A DNA stretch of 45,983 nucleotides from Acidobacteria bacterium OLB17 (GCA_001567505.1 LLEU01000043.1:1-45983); one strand, 5' to 3'; counted from the first letter of the stretch, positions 6,083 through 16,481 are shown. Numbers and translations: made by a program. The notes: a model not told the origin generated them from the sequence alone.

Positions 6083-8274
6083 TTCTCAACGATCTTCACT
6101 GTGAGGATCTTGTCGCCGCGAACGATGCTGTCAACAACGTCCATCCCGGTGCCTTTTACGCGGCCAAAAACGGTATAGCCGCCGTCAAGATGCGGCTGCG
6201 GCGAATGTGTTACGAACCACTGCGAACCGCCAGTGTCTTTGCCCGAGAGCGCCATTCCGACGGCGCCGCGATCGTACGGCTGCATATTTATCTCACATCG
6301 GATCGACCAACCGGGGCCGCCGTTGCCGTCGCCACGCGGATCGCCGTCCTGCATTACAAAATTTGCGACGACGCGATGCACCGCGAGTCCGTTGAAGTAG
6401 CCGCTGTTTGCGAGCTTAATAAAATTATCGACCGTCAGCGGCGCGTCCTCGCCAAAAAGTTCGATCTCGAAAACGCCCTTTTCCGTCGTGAGAATCGCGG
6501 TCGCGGAGCCGTTCTTTCGCGAGAGTGCACGAATGTAATCGTCCCTTTTGTTCAGGATCTGGCCGAGCTTCGTTCCCGTTGATGCGGAATACGGCCGAAC
6601 TTCGTCGAGCCGCTTCTCACGAGCATTCTTCAAAAGCGTTTCGAGCTTTTCATCCTTCTTCAACGACTTGTCGCCAAGTATGTCGAACGCCTTTTTGCGC
6701 ACTAGGTAATCGGGCGATGATAGTGCGAGTGCGAAGGTCGGCACGGCAGCCTGTTTGTCGAGCTTTGCAAGCGCGTCGAGGATCGCAAGCTGAGCGTCGT
6801 CCTCGTGCTTGTCGGAGGAAAGGGCCGCGCCGAACGCAACTTCGAGTGCCTTCACGATCTTATCGCTCTTTGTCATTTCCGCAAGGCCGCCTGCGGCCGC
6901 AACTCGCATAAAAACGTCCGGGTCCTCTAGGTGCTCAAGAAGCTTTGCCTCGAGCCCTTCGACCTTGAGCGCGAACATCGCGCCGACGGCATCGGGAAGA
7001 GCTTTTGCGAGATCCTTTTGGCCGGGTTCGCCAGCCTTAGCTTTGAGCTGCTCGTAAAATCCGGACAGGGCCTTTCGTGCGGCGGCAATGGCCGCTTCGT
7101 TCTTTGAATCGGCGACGGCCGCAAGTCCCTGCGAGTAGGCCGAAGCGGCCCAAAATTCCGCGAGTGCTTCGGCAGAAGGCTCTTTCTCCGCGTATGCCGC
7201 AGGTGCGATATGTGCGAACGCGGTCTCGGTCTCGGACGAGCGATGATGATCGAATTCGCCCAACCCGCGAAGGAATTCGAGAGCGTCCTTGCTGCCTGTC
7301 CCGTCGAAAATGCGTCCGAGGGCCGAGGCGAGTTCGAGCAGCTCGGTCAATTCGTCGGGCCGGCCGATCCGTCGCGAGACGAGGCCTTTGTCGATCGCCT
7401 GCTTCAGAAGAGCGTTGGCCCGCTCGATGAGTTTCTTGCCCGCCGCTGCATCTTTCAGCGAGGCGAGCGACCGGACGGCCGAGATGCGGACCCGACTGTC
7501 GCTGTCTTTCGCGGCAAGCTCGGCGAGCATTGCCGCCGCCGCTTTGTCACCCGAGGCGCCGATCGCCCGGGCGGCATTTGCACGTGCGACCGGATCGCGT
7601 TCTGTCTTGACAAGGCGGATGAGCGCGTCCGCAGCGTTCTTGGCACGAAGCCGTGTCAGCGCATTGGCCGCATCCGCGCGGACGCGTGCATCCTTATCGG
7701 AAAGGAATTTTGCGGCGAGTACATCGGCGCCTTCCGCCCTTGTTCGGATCAAAGCTGTAAGCCCAAGTAGAACGGTGAGTTTGTCCCGCTTTTCTTGTTT
7801 TGCCGACTCAACTTCGAGTTTCAAGACAATTACTTTCTTGAGTTCTGCGGCCGAAGGGCCTTTCGGTTCGGCAGCCGCGATCTTGCCTGCGGCCTCGATC
7901 AGACGTGCCCGCACTTTTGCTGAATGCTCGGAAGCGATGGCCGCAAGTACCGCATTCGCGGCCTCTTGCGATTCGATCTCGCCGAGGGCGAACGCGACCG
8001 TCGCCCGCACGTTCACATCCTTCTCGCTTTTCAGTAGCCCGATCAGATGCGGCAGGGCCGACGGGCTGCCGATCCTGCCTGCGGCGAGAGCGGCGCGAGC
8101 ACGCACGGCCGCATTCGGCGAATGAAGGGGTCCGGTAAGGTCGCGGTTGAATGAGCGCGCGTCTTCAGCGTGCAAGATCCGAATGCCGGTCTCGAGCGGC
8201 ACCTGCGCGCGAGCACCGGCCGAAAATGCCGCGACGAGAAAGGTCATTGCAAAAATTAGGTACGAAAGTCGCAT
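6079..8274 (-). CDS. Secreted HEAT-repeat protein with C-terminal cyclophilin-type PPIase
   Basis: 731 residues. An N-terminal signal peptide (about 1-23, hydrophobic core then ARAQ) sends it across the inner membrane. Residues about 45-300 are a tandem of HEAT/armadillo repeats (AVRARAALAAGRIGS, VNVRATVAFALGEI, ARVRADAANALTRL and others), with more repeats at about 430-560. The last 155 residues form a cyclophilin domain: VFEIELFGEDAPLTVDNF, FHR-type segment AVHRVVANFVMQDGDP, and GGSQWFVT..PHLDGGYTVFG. This is the shorter bacterial PpiB-like type. The likely role is periplasmic protein folding, with the HEAT array as a client or partner platform; that is inference. It lies 9 bases after OsmC and overlaps DUF4112. 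Confidence 0.92.
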   Translation of the reverse strand: MRLSYLIFAMTFLVAAFSAGARAQVPLETGIRILHAEDARSFNRDLTGPLHSPNAAVRARAALAAGRIGSPSALPHLIGLLKSEKDVNVRATVAFALGEIESQEAANAVLAAIASEHSAKVRARLIEAAGKIAAAEPKGPSAAELKKVIVLKLEVESAKQEKRDKLTVLLGLTALIRTRAEGADVLAAKFLSDKDARVRADAANALTRLRAKNAADALIRLVKTERDPVARANAARAIGASGDKAAAAMLAELAAKDSDSRVRISAVRSLASLKDAAAGKKLIERANALLKQAIDKGLVSRRIGRPDELTELLELASALGRIFDGTGSKDALEFLRGLGEFDHHRSSETETAFAHIAPAAYAEKEPSAEALAEFWAASAYSQGLAAVADSKNEAAIAAARKALSGFYEQLKAKAGEPGQKDLAKALPDAVGAMFALKVEGLEAKLLEHLEDPDVFMRVAAAGGLAEMTKSDKIVKALEVAFGAALSSDKHEDDAQLAILDALAKLDKQAAVPTFALALSSPDYLVRKKAFDILGDKSLKKDEKLETLLKNAREKRLDEVRPYSASTGTKLGQILNKRDDYIRALSRKNGSATAILTTEKGVFEIELFGEDAPLTVDNFIKLANSGYFNGLAVHRVVANFVMQDGDPRGDGNGGPGWSIRCEINMQPYDRGAVGMALSGKDTGGSQWFVTHSPQPHLDGGYTVFGRVKGTGMDVVDSIVRGDKILTVKIVEK

Positions 8275-8283
8275 CGTTTTTCT

Positions 8284-8715
8284 CTATTCGTTCGTTTCCT
8301 CAACGATCTCGTAGCTCGTCGTTATTACGGCTGTCGGTTTTACCGACGCAGCGACCGAACAGTAAGTTTCGTCAGAGAGCCGGATCGCATCCTCGACCGC
8401 TTTTGCGGAAATGCCGCGTCCGCGCACGATATGGGTTATGTGGAACGCTGTGAATTTTCTCGGATGTTCGTCAGCTCGCGTTCCCGAGATGCGAACGTCG
8501 TAAGATGCGACATTCTGCCGTTTCTTTGCAAGGATCGATTGCACGTCGATCGCGGTGCAGCCCGCGACGGCGACCAGCAGAAGCTCGATAGGCGTGGGTG
8601 CCGTGTGCCTATCTCCTTTAGAATCCATAAGTTGCGGCAGGCCGCTCGGGGTCGTGCCTAGAAAGTAGTCATCGCCGATGTATCGGACGACCGCTTCGGA
8701 AGTATTTTGTGCCAT
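8284..8715 (-). CDS. OsmC/YhfA family protein
   Basis: 143 residues of the OsmC fold. The two redox cysteines are in VAGCTAIDV (Cys53) and SDETYCSV (Cys119), with the conserved TPIELLLVAVAGC helix and the usual C-terminal SVKPTAVITTSYEIV strand. OsmC proteins reduce organic hydroperoxides or act on small electrophiles. This one is closer in look to the YhfA-type subgroup than to Ohr, but I cannot settle that by eye. It is first in a three-gene minus-strand unit with the HEAT-cyclophilin and DUF4112 genes, so the unit may be an envelope/oxidative stress response. No clear ribosome site precedes the ATG. Confidence 0.9.
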   Translation of the reverse strand: MAQNTSEAVVRYIGDDYFLGTTPSGLPQLMDSKGDRHTAPTPIELLLVAVAGCTAIDVQSILAKKRQNVASYDVRISGTRADEHPRKFTAFHITHIVRGRGISAKAVEDAIRLSDETYCSVAASVKPTAVITTSYEIVEETNE

Positions 8716-8864
8716 AGGTTTTTGCCAATTCTAGCATTTTTTGCGATCGAGACAGATGACAACTCGTGGCACGAAAAATGCTTCAAACTAACTCGGGCGA
8801 AGTGTCGCACGCGCGGCCGTGTCGCCAAAATTCGCGTAAAATATCCGAAGCAGGGTGAGCAACG

Positions 8865-10484
8865 ATGAAAACTCTACGAAACCATCTAACAGCATTGTTC
8901 GTCGCAGCGATCGCGATCGTGGGAGTGACTGCCGCGAACGCACAAACTCGTAACGAGCGTGAGGTCCGCGATGCCGTTCGAAGCCTTTCGACTAAGATCG
9001 ATAATTTCGATTACGACCTTCGCTATCAACTGAATTCGGCTTCGGTGAACACGACCGTCGTTTCGCAGGTCGGCCAGGATATCAGCGAACTGAAAGATGC
9101 CGTCCGCGATTTTCGCAACAACTTTGACCGCCGTCGCGAGAATCGCGATGACATTCGCATTGTCGTCGAGGCAGCAAAGCGCGTAGATCGCTTTATGCTC
9201 GACAACCAGCAGAATCGCCGACTCGAAGACGACTGGAGCGAGATCAAGGCGCAGATCGACCGCCTTGCTTCGAATTACGGCGTCACGAATGATTGGTCGA
9301 TGACCACCAATGACGACGATCGGTACAACTATCCGGACGATCGGCCGATGACTGGAAACACCGTAATGGTCGGCCTTTCCGGCACCTACGATCTCGATCT
9401 CCAGCGAAGCGAACGCATTGATGACATCATCGCAAGGTCGAACACGAGCGGGAACGACCGCGAAGAACTAAAGGACAAACTCACGGCACCGGCGCGGATC
9501 GCGCTCGACATTCGCGGCGACCAGGTAACGCTTGCGACCTCGACGGCGACGCCGGTCTCGTTCCGTGCGGACGGACAGCAAACAACGGAGACCGACGCTG
9601 CGGGCAGAACGATCCGCCTGCGTGCGACGCTCACGGACGGTAAGCTCGTGATCTCCAGCATTGGCGGTGATTCGGATTACACGATCACGTTCGAATCGAC
9701 GCGTAACGGCCGCGAGATGCGTGTCCTGCGGCGGATCACGACGAGTTATCTGAATCAGACCGTATTCGCCGAGAGCGTTTACAACAAGACCGATCAGGTC
9801 GCACGCCTCGGCATCGACACGGGCAATTACGGCAGCACGGGCAACAACGGCGGCTATTCCGACAACGATCAGAACAACGGGAACCCGGGATACGGCAACT
9901 ATCCGCCTTCGCCGCGTACGCCGCGAACCGGCAGGTTCATCGTTCCCGACCGCACGACGATCACCGGGATCCTCGAAAATGACATCAATACGAAGGTCTC
10001 GCAAAATAACGATCGCTTTCGGATGACGGTGCAGTCGCCGAACGACTTCCGAGGTGCGACGATCGAAGGCTATATCTCGGGCGTCGGCCGCTCCGGACGC
10101 GTCAGCGGGCGATCGAACGTTACCTTTAACTTCGAACGCATAACGCTCAGGAACGGCGAGGTTTACGATTTTGCCGGCAGCCTTTCATCGGTTCGCGACC
10201 AGAACGGAAAAGAGGTCAAGGTCGATACCGAAGGTACGGCTAAAGGCGATAGCCAGACCAAGGAGAGCGTAAAACGCGGCGGCATCGGGGCCGGCATCGG
10301 TGCGGTGATCGGCGCGATCGCTGGCGGCATAAAGGGTGCGGCGATCGGTGCGATCATCGGCGGCGGTGCAGGTGCGGGTTCGGTCGTGCTTCAGGGACGC
10401 GACGACATCGAGCTTATGAAAGGCTCGACGATAACGGTCATTTCGTCATCGCCGGTCCGAAACGATCCGCAGTCGCCAAGATAG
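8865..10484 (+). CDS. Secreted protein with C-terminal glycine-zipper (unknown function)
   Basis: 539 residues. A signal peptide (about 1-26, ending NAQT) is followed by a charged helical region (about 27-145) rich in Arg/Asp/Asn that looks coiled-coil prone. Next comes a beta region with repeated TYDLDLQRSER and ALDIRGDQVTLATST-like strands (about 160-310), a low-complexity Gly/Asn/Tyr/Pro linker (about 325-360), and a second beta domain (about 365-460). The end is a glycine zipper: alternating GAGIGAVIGAIAGG and GAAIGAIIGGGAGAG (about 474-510), then a short strand. Glycine zippers insert in or pack against membranes, so an outer-membrane-associated role is plausible. GGTGAG precedes the ATG. 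Ends at a strong terminator. Confidence 0.88.
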   Translation: MKTLRNHLTALFVAAIAIVGVTAANAQTRNEREVRDAVRSLSTKIDNFDYDLRYQLNSASVNTTVVSQVGQDISELKDAVRDFRNNFDRRRENRDDIRIVVEAAKRVDRFMLDNQQNRRLEDDWSEIKAQIDRLASNYGVTNDWSMTTNDDDRYNYPDDRPMTGNTVMVGLSGTYDLDLQRSERIDDIIARSNTSGNDREELKDKLTAPARIALDIRGDQVTLATSTATPVSFRADGQQTTETDAAGRTIRLRATLTDGKLVISSIGGDSDYTITFESTRNGREMRVLRRITTSYLNQTVFAESVYNKTDQVARLGIDTGNYGSTGNNGGYSDNDQNNGNPGYGNYPPSPRTPRTGRFIVPDRTTITGILENDINTKVSQNNDRFRMTVQSPNDFRGATIEGYISGVGRSGRVSGRSNVTFNFERITLRNGEVYDFAGSLSSVRDQNGKEVKVDTEGTAKGDSQTKESVKRGGIGAGIGAVIGAIAGGIKGAAIGAIIGGGAGAGSVVLQGRDDIELMKGSTITVISSSPVRNDPQSPR

Positions 10485-10509
10485 GCGCCATCGCGGCCTC
10501 CTTTCAATT

Positions 10510-10549
10510 TGCTGTCGGTTGATGAGAATTAGCCGACAGCATTTTTTTT
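10510..10549 (+). terminator. Rho-independent terminator
   Basis: TGCTGTCGG (10510-10518) pairs with CCGACAGCA (10533-10541), followed by eight T, 25 bases after the glycine-zipper gene. Confidence 0.9.
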
Positions 10550-10569
10550 GTGTTCTAATTGCAGACTGT

Positions 10570-11372
10570 ATGCACGAGATACCGGAAGAGATCGAGGCCT
10601 ATCGAGACGAAAAATGGCGACGAGAAGAACATCATCGCGTCAAGAATGCCGCCGATGTCGAAACGCTCGTCGAAGATCTTGGCCTTTGCCTTGGAATGAC
10701 AGACGTCCGAAAGAGACTGCCATCCGTCTATATCGCGGTCTGCGGCCGACGCGACGCGCATATGCCGCGAAATGTTCAAAAGGATGAAGAGGCAAGTGCG
10801 GCCTGGGTACTAAAGGACGAGGTCATCGCTCGTGGGAACGTCTATTACGGAAAGGTTTACAAAGGCCACTCGATGTTCCTCGCAAAGCGGATGATACCCG
10901 TCTTTAACACCATTTGGGGCTGCTCGAAGGCGGGCGAATCAGGCATTCTCTCGAAGAATGCACAGGCCGTTCTAAAGATCCTTCGGAAAGAGTTCGAATC
11001 GGCAACAGCGACCTGCGCGAAGCGACGGGACTTTCACGGCCCGAGCTTACGAAGGCACTCGATGAGCTGCAGAGGCGTATGAAGGTCGTGCCGCAAGAGG
11101 TGATCTACGCCCCGAAATTCACATACATCTGGACGCTCGCCGAGGCCCGCTTCTCGAAGGAATTGGCTGCAAAAATGAAACGCGAATCAGCCGTCCGCGA
11201 ACTTGCCCGAACGTATCTGAAAATGTGCGGAATGACGCTGCTCGGCGAGCTCGCGGGTAAGTTCGGCCTCACTCGGAAAGAGGCAGGCCGCGCAAACCAC
11301 GAGCTTGTTGACGAAGCGTTCGCCGAACGGGTCGAAAAGGGTATCTATCGGCTCGCTAAGCATCGGCAATGA
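10570..11372 (+). CDS. AlkZ-related winged-helix protein (frameshifted)
   Basis: Two frames join into one protein of about 267 residues. The N-terminal part has the pattern of AlkZ-related proteins: VEDLGLCLGM, LPSVYIAVCGRR, a WVLKDEV...VYYGKVYKGHSMFL block, then ILSKNAQAVLKIL. The C-terminal part continues with DLREATGLSRPELTKALDELQRRMKV, a winged helix, and LLGELAGKFGLTRKEA. This resembles the HTH_42/AlkZ superfamily, whose best known members unhook DNA interstrand crosslinks, but the related group is of unknown activity and I see no catalytic QxQ motif. One base is missing at about 10990-10996. I take the ATG at 10570; it lies just after the terminator of the previous gene and has no obvious ribosome site. 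Confidence 0.65.
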
Positions 11373-11385
11373 GGCTTAAGCGCAG

Positions 11386-11405
11386 TAAATACTCTTAAAT
11401 ACTCT
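11386..11405. repeat. Tandem duplication of a 10-base unit
   Basis: TAAATACTCT occurs twice in direct succession between the ends of the AlkZ-related and SIR2-like genes. It marks the left edge of an A+T-richer patch; no element ends are visible. Confidence 0.5.
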
Positions 11406-11513
11406 ACTTCGATTAGCGTTTTGTCTAAAAGGTAGCATTGGCAAGAATTAGGTTATGTTCACTATATCAGGAAAATACCAAACAAAATGCTCCGAACGCC
11501 CCAGGTTGTGCGG

Positions 11514-12413
11514 TCATATCGTGAGTTCGTGACAGATTTCATTCAAAGCATCTGAGAAGTACTTCTCCAACACTAGGTCGCTAGAACCCAAAGGTCGGCA
11601 TTCAGCCCATGTCCGGAATTCATCGGCGGCCAATCGTCCGCTGCAGTATATAATTTGCCCTGCAGTCCGCGATAGTGGATCCCAAATGTGATCATCGTGG
11701 GGTCGGACGCGAACTCCGATGATTGCGATTCGATCAGCGTTGCTTACCAAATCGCGCCAGCGATCGCGCTGGCCCATGATAAAACTCTCACCGGCTGTTA
11801 CGCTCTTCGACGGTTCAAAATAGCACATTGCTGGTGGAAAAGCGTCGTTTTGTATTCTGTTACGGAATTCGGTGGGATCGCTTATGACTCGCATCGCGCC
11901 ATTAGTTTTAACATTCATACCCGCGAAAGAAACTGCACTTGGCATACCCTTAACGGAGTCGCAGAATATATGGCAGCACCCGTGGGGCATACAGAGCTCA
12001 ATGGATCTACCCGGCAAGGTATTGGTACCAATCACTGGCTGAAGTCCAACGCTACCTAGGGACAATTCAATCAATCGGTCATAATTCAAGGTGCAGATGG
12101 CTCCATTCCAACGGGCATCGTGTATTCGAGATGCGAGCCGAACGTAAGAATTCGATTTACGCGGATAGAATTCAAAAAAGAAGGCAGCCATCGCTCTTTG
12201 TAGCAGTGAGACATCGTGAGGATATCGTTGCGCTACGAGATTCATCCCGGCTTCGAAATCACCGATAAACTTTGTCTCGAGATTGGTCGGAAGGGCACCC
12301 CATAACGTGGGGCTAAATGCCTGGAGCGCGCGAAACAGGTCGTCCCCAAGAGGTGGTGTTCCAGAAACGTCGGAACCATAACTCGCACCAGCACCGAGAA
12401 GTAATACGTCCAT
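11514..12413 (-). CDS. SIR2-like domain protein
   Basis: 299 residues, no signal peptide or membrane segment. The SIR2 NAD-binding signature is present: LLLGAGASYGS at the N-terminus (about 4-14), TLNYDRLIE (about 108-116), MPHGCCH (His144) as the candidate catalytic histidine, and a late Rossmann strand IAIIGVRVRPHD. This is the SIR2_2-type domain seen in bacterial immunity proteins (for example ThsA-like, DSR-like and pAgo-linked proteins), which hydrolyse NAD+. Here the whole protein is the SIR2 domain, with no fused sensor. The A+T-richer composition, single-gene setting and convergent orientation suggest acquisition. Function as a defence effector is inference; a metabolic NAD hydrolase or deacetylase-like role is possible. 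Confidence 0.8.
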   Translation of the reverse strand: MDVLLLGAGASYGSDVSGTPPLGDDLFRALQAFSPTLWGALPTNLETKFIGDFEAGMNLVAQRYPHDVSLLQRAMAAFFFEFYPRKSNSYVRLASRIHDARWNGAICTLNYDRLIELSLGSVGLQPVIGTNTLPGRSIELCMPHGCCHIFCDSVKGMPSAVSFAGMNVKTNGAMRVISDPTEFRNRIQNDAFPPAMCYFEPSKSVTAGESFIMGQRDRWRDLVSNADRIAIIGVRVRPHDDHIWDPLSRTAGQIIYCSGRLAADEFRTWAECRPLGSSDLVLEKYFSDALNEICHELTI

Positions 12414-12746
12414 GTAGCTGCCCTACAACTCCTAGCTTCCTAACATTCGTCATCTATAAGTTTACAATATGACTATATCCGCAACTAAAGCAAGATAGGA
12501 AGCAGTGTGGGCCGTCGAAGCATTTTGGACGAGTATTGGGCGTTCCTAGGTTCGGCGATATTAAAGTACTTCGTGGTCGGTATCATTGTACCGATCTTGT
12601 GCGTAGATGCTGCGAGGCCTTGAATTGCTTGAGGTAAGGAGAGAATCGCGGCTCGACGGCCATAAGATCGACACGACATCAAGTTCCGTTACGACGACAA
12701 TAACCCGCAAAATGATAGAAAGGCTGCCGCATTAGGCACGCTCGGT
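12414..12746. other. 333-base spacer with only a weak small-ORF candidate
   Basis: A+T-rich gap between the SIR2-like gene and the next gene. It contains the probable SIR2 promoter (A+T-rich TATAGATG region around 12450-12465 on the minus strand) and a doubtful small plus-strand frame at 12507. A further plus-strand stretch at about 12669-12770 (reading DIKFRYDDNNPQND) in the same frame as that small frame looks mildly coding, so a decayed small gene may once have filled the gap. Confidence 0.35.
12507..12623 (+). CDS. Possible small membrane peptide (38 aa)
   Basis: From a GTG at 12507, 38 codons encode one hydrophobic segment (AILKYFVVGIIVPILC) preceded by a charged start (GRRSILDEYW). AGGA at 12497-12500 could be its ribosome site. 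It lies back-to-back with the SIR2-like gene. It may be a real small membrane peptide, the N-terminus of a decayed gene, or chance. Confidence is low because length and composition alone do not separate these. Confidence 0.22.
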   Translation: MGRRSILDEYWAFLGSAILKYFVVGIIVPILCVDAARP

Positions 12747-13277
12747 TCAGATATCTGCAGGCAGAGTTTTTGAGCCCTCGACGAAGCCGAAAGCCGCGAT
12801 GTTGAATGCAATTCCGGGGTCAAGCACCTGCGATCCCTGTACGATCAGCGAACCGACAGCTTCCGCTGCGGCCTTTGCCCCATCTTCAAGGGACAGGCCC
12901 CAACGCCTGCGGATAGCGTCGTAACTTGGTTCGAGCTTTTGCTGTGATTCGAGAAAAGAAAGATGCGGCCTATGTTCTTCTCCCGGCTCCATTTCAAGCG
13001 TTCCGGGCCCGGGAACCAAGTTGGCGGCAGTCAATTTTTGACCGACGATATCGATCAGCATCGGCCCTTTCTCGTTCGCCCGGTCAGATAGTACGGCGGA
13101 GCCGGGCTCTGCATCGGCAAGTTGGAAGCCGAATGACCGAAACAAAAAGGTTCCCGCCATCCGCGCCGTAGCTGCGATCGCGGTCTCGATATGAACGCCC
13201 TTCTCATTGCGGAGTGCATCGATCGTGGCCGCGACAAATTCGTCTGCGGCATTTCGGGTGTTTGGCTCTGATGTCAT
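12747..13277 (-). CDS. Conserved hypothetical protein
   Basis: 176 residues, soluble, no signal peptide. The N-terminal half is helical (ADEFVAATIDALRNEKG, HIETAIAATARMAGTFLFRSFGF), and the C-terminal half includes HLSFLESQQKLEP and a helical end with AAAEAVGSLIVQGSQVLDPGIAF. I do not recognise a named domain. It stands alone between the SIR2 patch and the terminator of the LVIVD gene and has the composition of the core genome. Confidence 0.7.
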   Translation of the reverse strand: MTSEPNTRNAADEFVAATIDALRNEKGVHIETAIAATARMAGTFLFRSFGFQLADAEPGSAVLSDRANEKGPMLIDIVGQKLTAANLVPGPGTLEMEPGEEHRPHLSFLESQQKLEPSYDAIRRRWGLSLEDGAKAAAEAVGSLIVQGSQVLDPGIAFNIAAFGFVEGSKTLPADI

Positions 13278-13309
13278 AACTTATTTTACGAAAAGCGAAC
13301 AAAGAAAAC

Positions 13310-13336
13310 GCCGGCCTTCGGGATGTGAAGGCCGGC
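13310..13336 (-). terminator. Rho-independent terminator of the DUF305/LVIVD unit
   Basis: GCCGGCCTTC (13310-13319) pairs with GAAGGCCGGC (13327-13336) around a 7-base loop. Read on the minus strand it is followed by GTTTTCTTTG. Confidence 0.8.
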
Positions 13337-13356
13337 AACAAAAACGGTTATCACGT

Positions 13357-15261
<1,905 letters not shown>

Positions 15262-15264
15262 ACT

Positions 15265-15963
15265 CTAAGGTTTCTCTCCCAGCATTTTCTGCATAATTCG
15301 GATCTCGGCACGCTGGCCGCTGTCAACATCTGTCGCAAAATTGAAAAGTTCGGCGTCCTGGCCGCTTCCCGCGGCCTCGAAAAGCTCCTTGACCATCGTG
15401 AGTGCGCCGCCGTGGTGCTGGATCATCCCTGTCAGGAAAAGCCGGTCGAATTCGGCACCGCTTGCCGCCTTAAGGGCGGCCATTTGCTCGGGCGTCAGCA
15501 TTCCGGGCATCATCATTGAGCTCATCGAATGGCCTCCGCCGTGATCGTGCCCTTCCATCCCGGACATTTTCATTCCCGGCATCTGCATCTCGACCGGTTG
15601 GCCGCGCGCCATAAGCCAGCGTTTCATAAAGTTCATTTCGTCGGCCTGGGACTGGCTGATGCGTGCTCCGAGCAGGCGAAGCTCTTTGTTCGTCGTTCGT
15701 CCGGGCATCAGGTCTACCATCTCGACCGCCTGCGCGTGATGATGGATCATTCCCTGCATGAACTCGATGTCCTTTTTCGACAACGGCGGCGGCAGCGGAC
15801 GCGTATCCGAAGGCAGTATCGTGCTCGGTTGGCCCGGTGCTCCGGGACGCACGACCACAGGGCCCTTGCTCTGCCCAAGAGCAGTCGCCGAAAAGGCGGT
15901 AAAACTTAACAATGCCAACGGCAAGGACACCCTTGCCCACTTTGATCTGATCGGAACTCGCAT
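15265..15963 (-). CDS. Secreted DUF305 (ferritin-like, Met/His-rich) protein
   Basis: 232 residues. A signal peptide (about 1-30) is followed by a Pro-rich linker and the DUF305 core: DIEFMQGMIHHHAQAVEM and a second copy-like FLTGMIQHHGGALTMV, the paired HH motifs of a four-helix bundle. Between them is a Met/His-rich segment (EMQMPGMKMSG, GHDHGGGHSMSSMMMPGM). Such segments bind copper in related proteins (CopM-like), so a periplasmic copper-handling role is likely. It heads the unit with the LVIVD protein. Overlapping palindromes upstream (15996-16035) may be regulatory. Confidence 0.9.
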   Translation of the reverse strand: MRVPIRSKWARVSLPLALLSFTAFSATALGQSKGPVVVRPGAPGQPSTILPSDTRPLPPPLSKKDIEFMQGMIHHHAQAVEMVDLMPGRTTNKELRLLGARISQSQADEMNFMKRWLMARGQPVEMQMPGMKMSGMEGHDHGGGHSMSSMMMPGMLTPEQMAALKAASGAEFDRLFLTGMIQHHGGALTMVKELFEAAGSGQDAELFNFATDVDSGQRAEIRIMQKMLGEKP

Positions 15964-15995
15964 AGGCTAATTAGGCGACTTTAGCACAAAATACG

Positions 15996-16035
15996 CACCG
16001 GCCGGTGGAAATGTTCCACCGAACCTTGAGGTTCG
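15996..16035. repeat. Overlapping palindromes between vapC and the DUF305 gene
   Basis: CACCGGCCGGTG (15996-16007) is a perfect 12-base palindrome. Sharing its right side, GGTGGAA/TTCCACC (16004-16020) forms a 7-pair hairpin with a 3-base loop. CGAACC/GGTTCG (16020-16035) forms a third. They lie at the start of the DUF305 transcript region and after the toxin gene, so both operator and terminator roles are possible. No T-run follows in either direction. Confidence 0.5.
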
Positions 16036-16055
16036 TCGAGTTCGTCGAAAGGAAG

Positions 16056-16481
16056 CTATGCGGGCTCAGCGCCGGTGAATGGATTCAGGACAGTTACTCC
16101 GCGATAAATGCCGCCGGATGATAGATCTTTCGAAAGAATATACTCGCAATTTGCCTTCTCGGCGGCCGCGACGATCAAGGAATCCCAGAATGAGAGCTGA
16201 GAAATGGCGACGATGTCGATCGCCTGCTCGATGAGTTCAAGGTCGTTATTCACTACCTCCATATTCCGGAAGTTGTGCACAACGCCTTTTACGATCATAC
16301 GATCCGCATTCAGTTTGGTGGTCGCTACAACGTAGAATTCCTGTGCGACCTGCGTTGAGACGACCGGGAGATGAGACTCGACAGTACGCGTAAGGATCTC
16401 CCGTGCACGAGCATTTTTGACGGGATCGCGCTTGTCTATCGCATAAACGAAAATGTTCGTGTCGATGAAGACCTTAGACAC
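16056..16481 (-). CDS. vapC: PIN-domain RNase toxin (VapC-like)
   Basis: 141 residues with the PIN fold: the first acidic residue in VFIDTNIFVYA (Asp6), Glu in VAQEFYVV, and the C-terminal acidic cluster in SFWDSLIVAAAEKANCEYILSKDLS. PIN toxins are Mg-dependent ribonucleases that cut tRNA or rRNA. The GTG start at 16481 overlaps the end of the antitoxin gene by 8 bases and gives a protein beginning right at the first beta strand; longer readings would extend back through the antitoxin. The partner and overlap make a type II toxin-antitoxin pair. Confidence 0.88.
   Translation of the reverse strand: MSKVFIDTNIFVYAIDKRDPVKNARAREILTRTVESHLPVVSTQVAQEFYVVATTKLNADRMIVKGVVHNFRNMEVVNNDLELIEQAIDIVAISQLSFWDSLIVAAAEKANCEYILSKDLSSGGIYRGVTVLNPFTGAEPA

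Noticed and set aside
11386..11405. Start of a CRISPR or direct-repeat array
   Set aside because: Only two adjacent 10-base units without spacers; no CRISPR array or cas gene is seen anywhere in the window.
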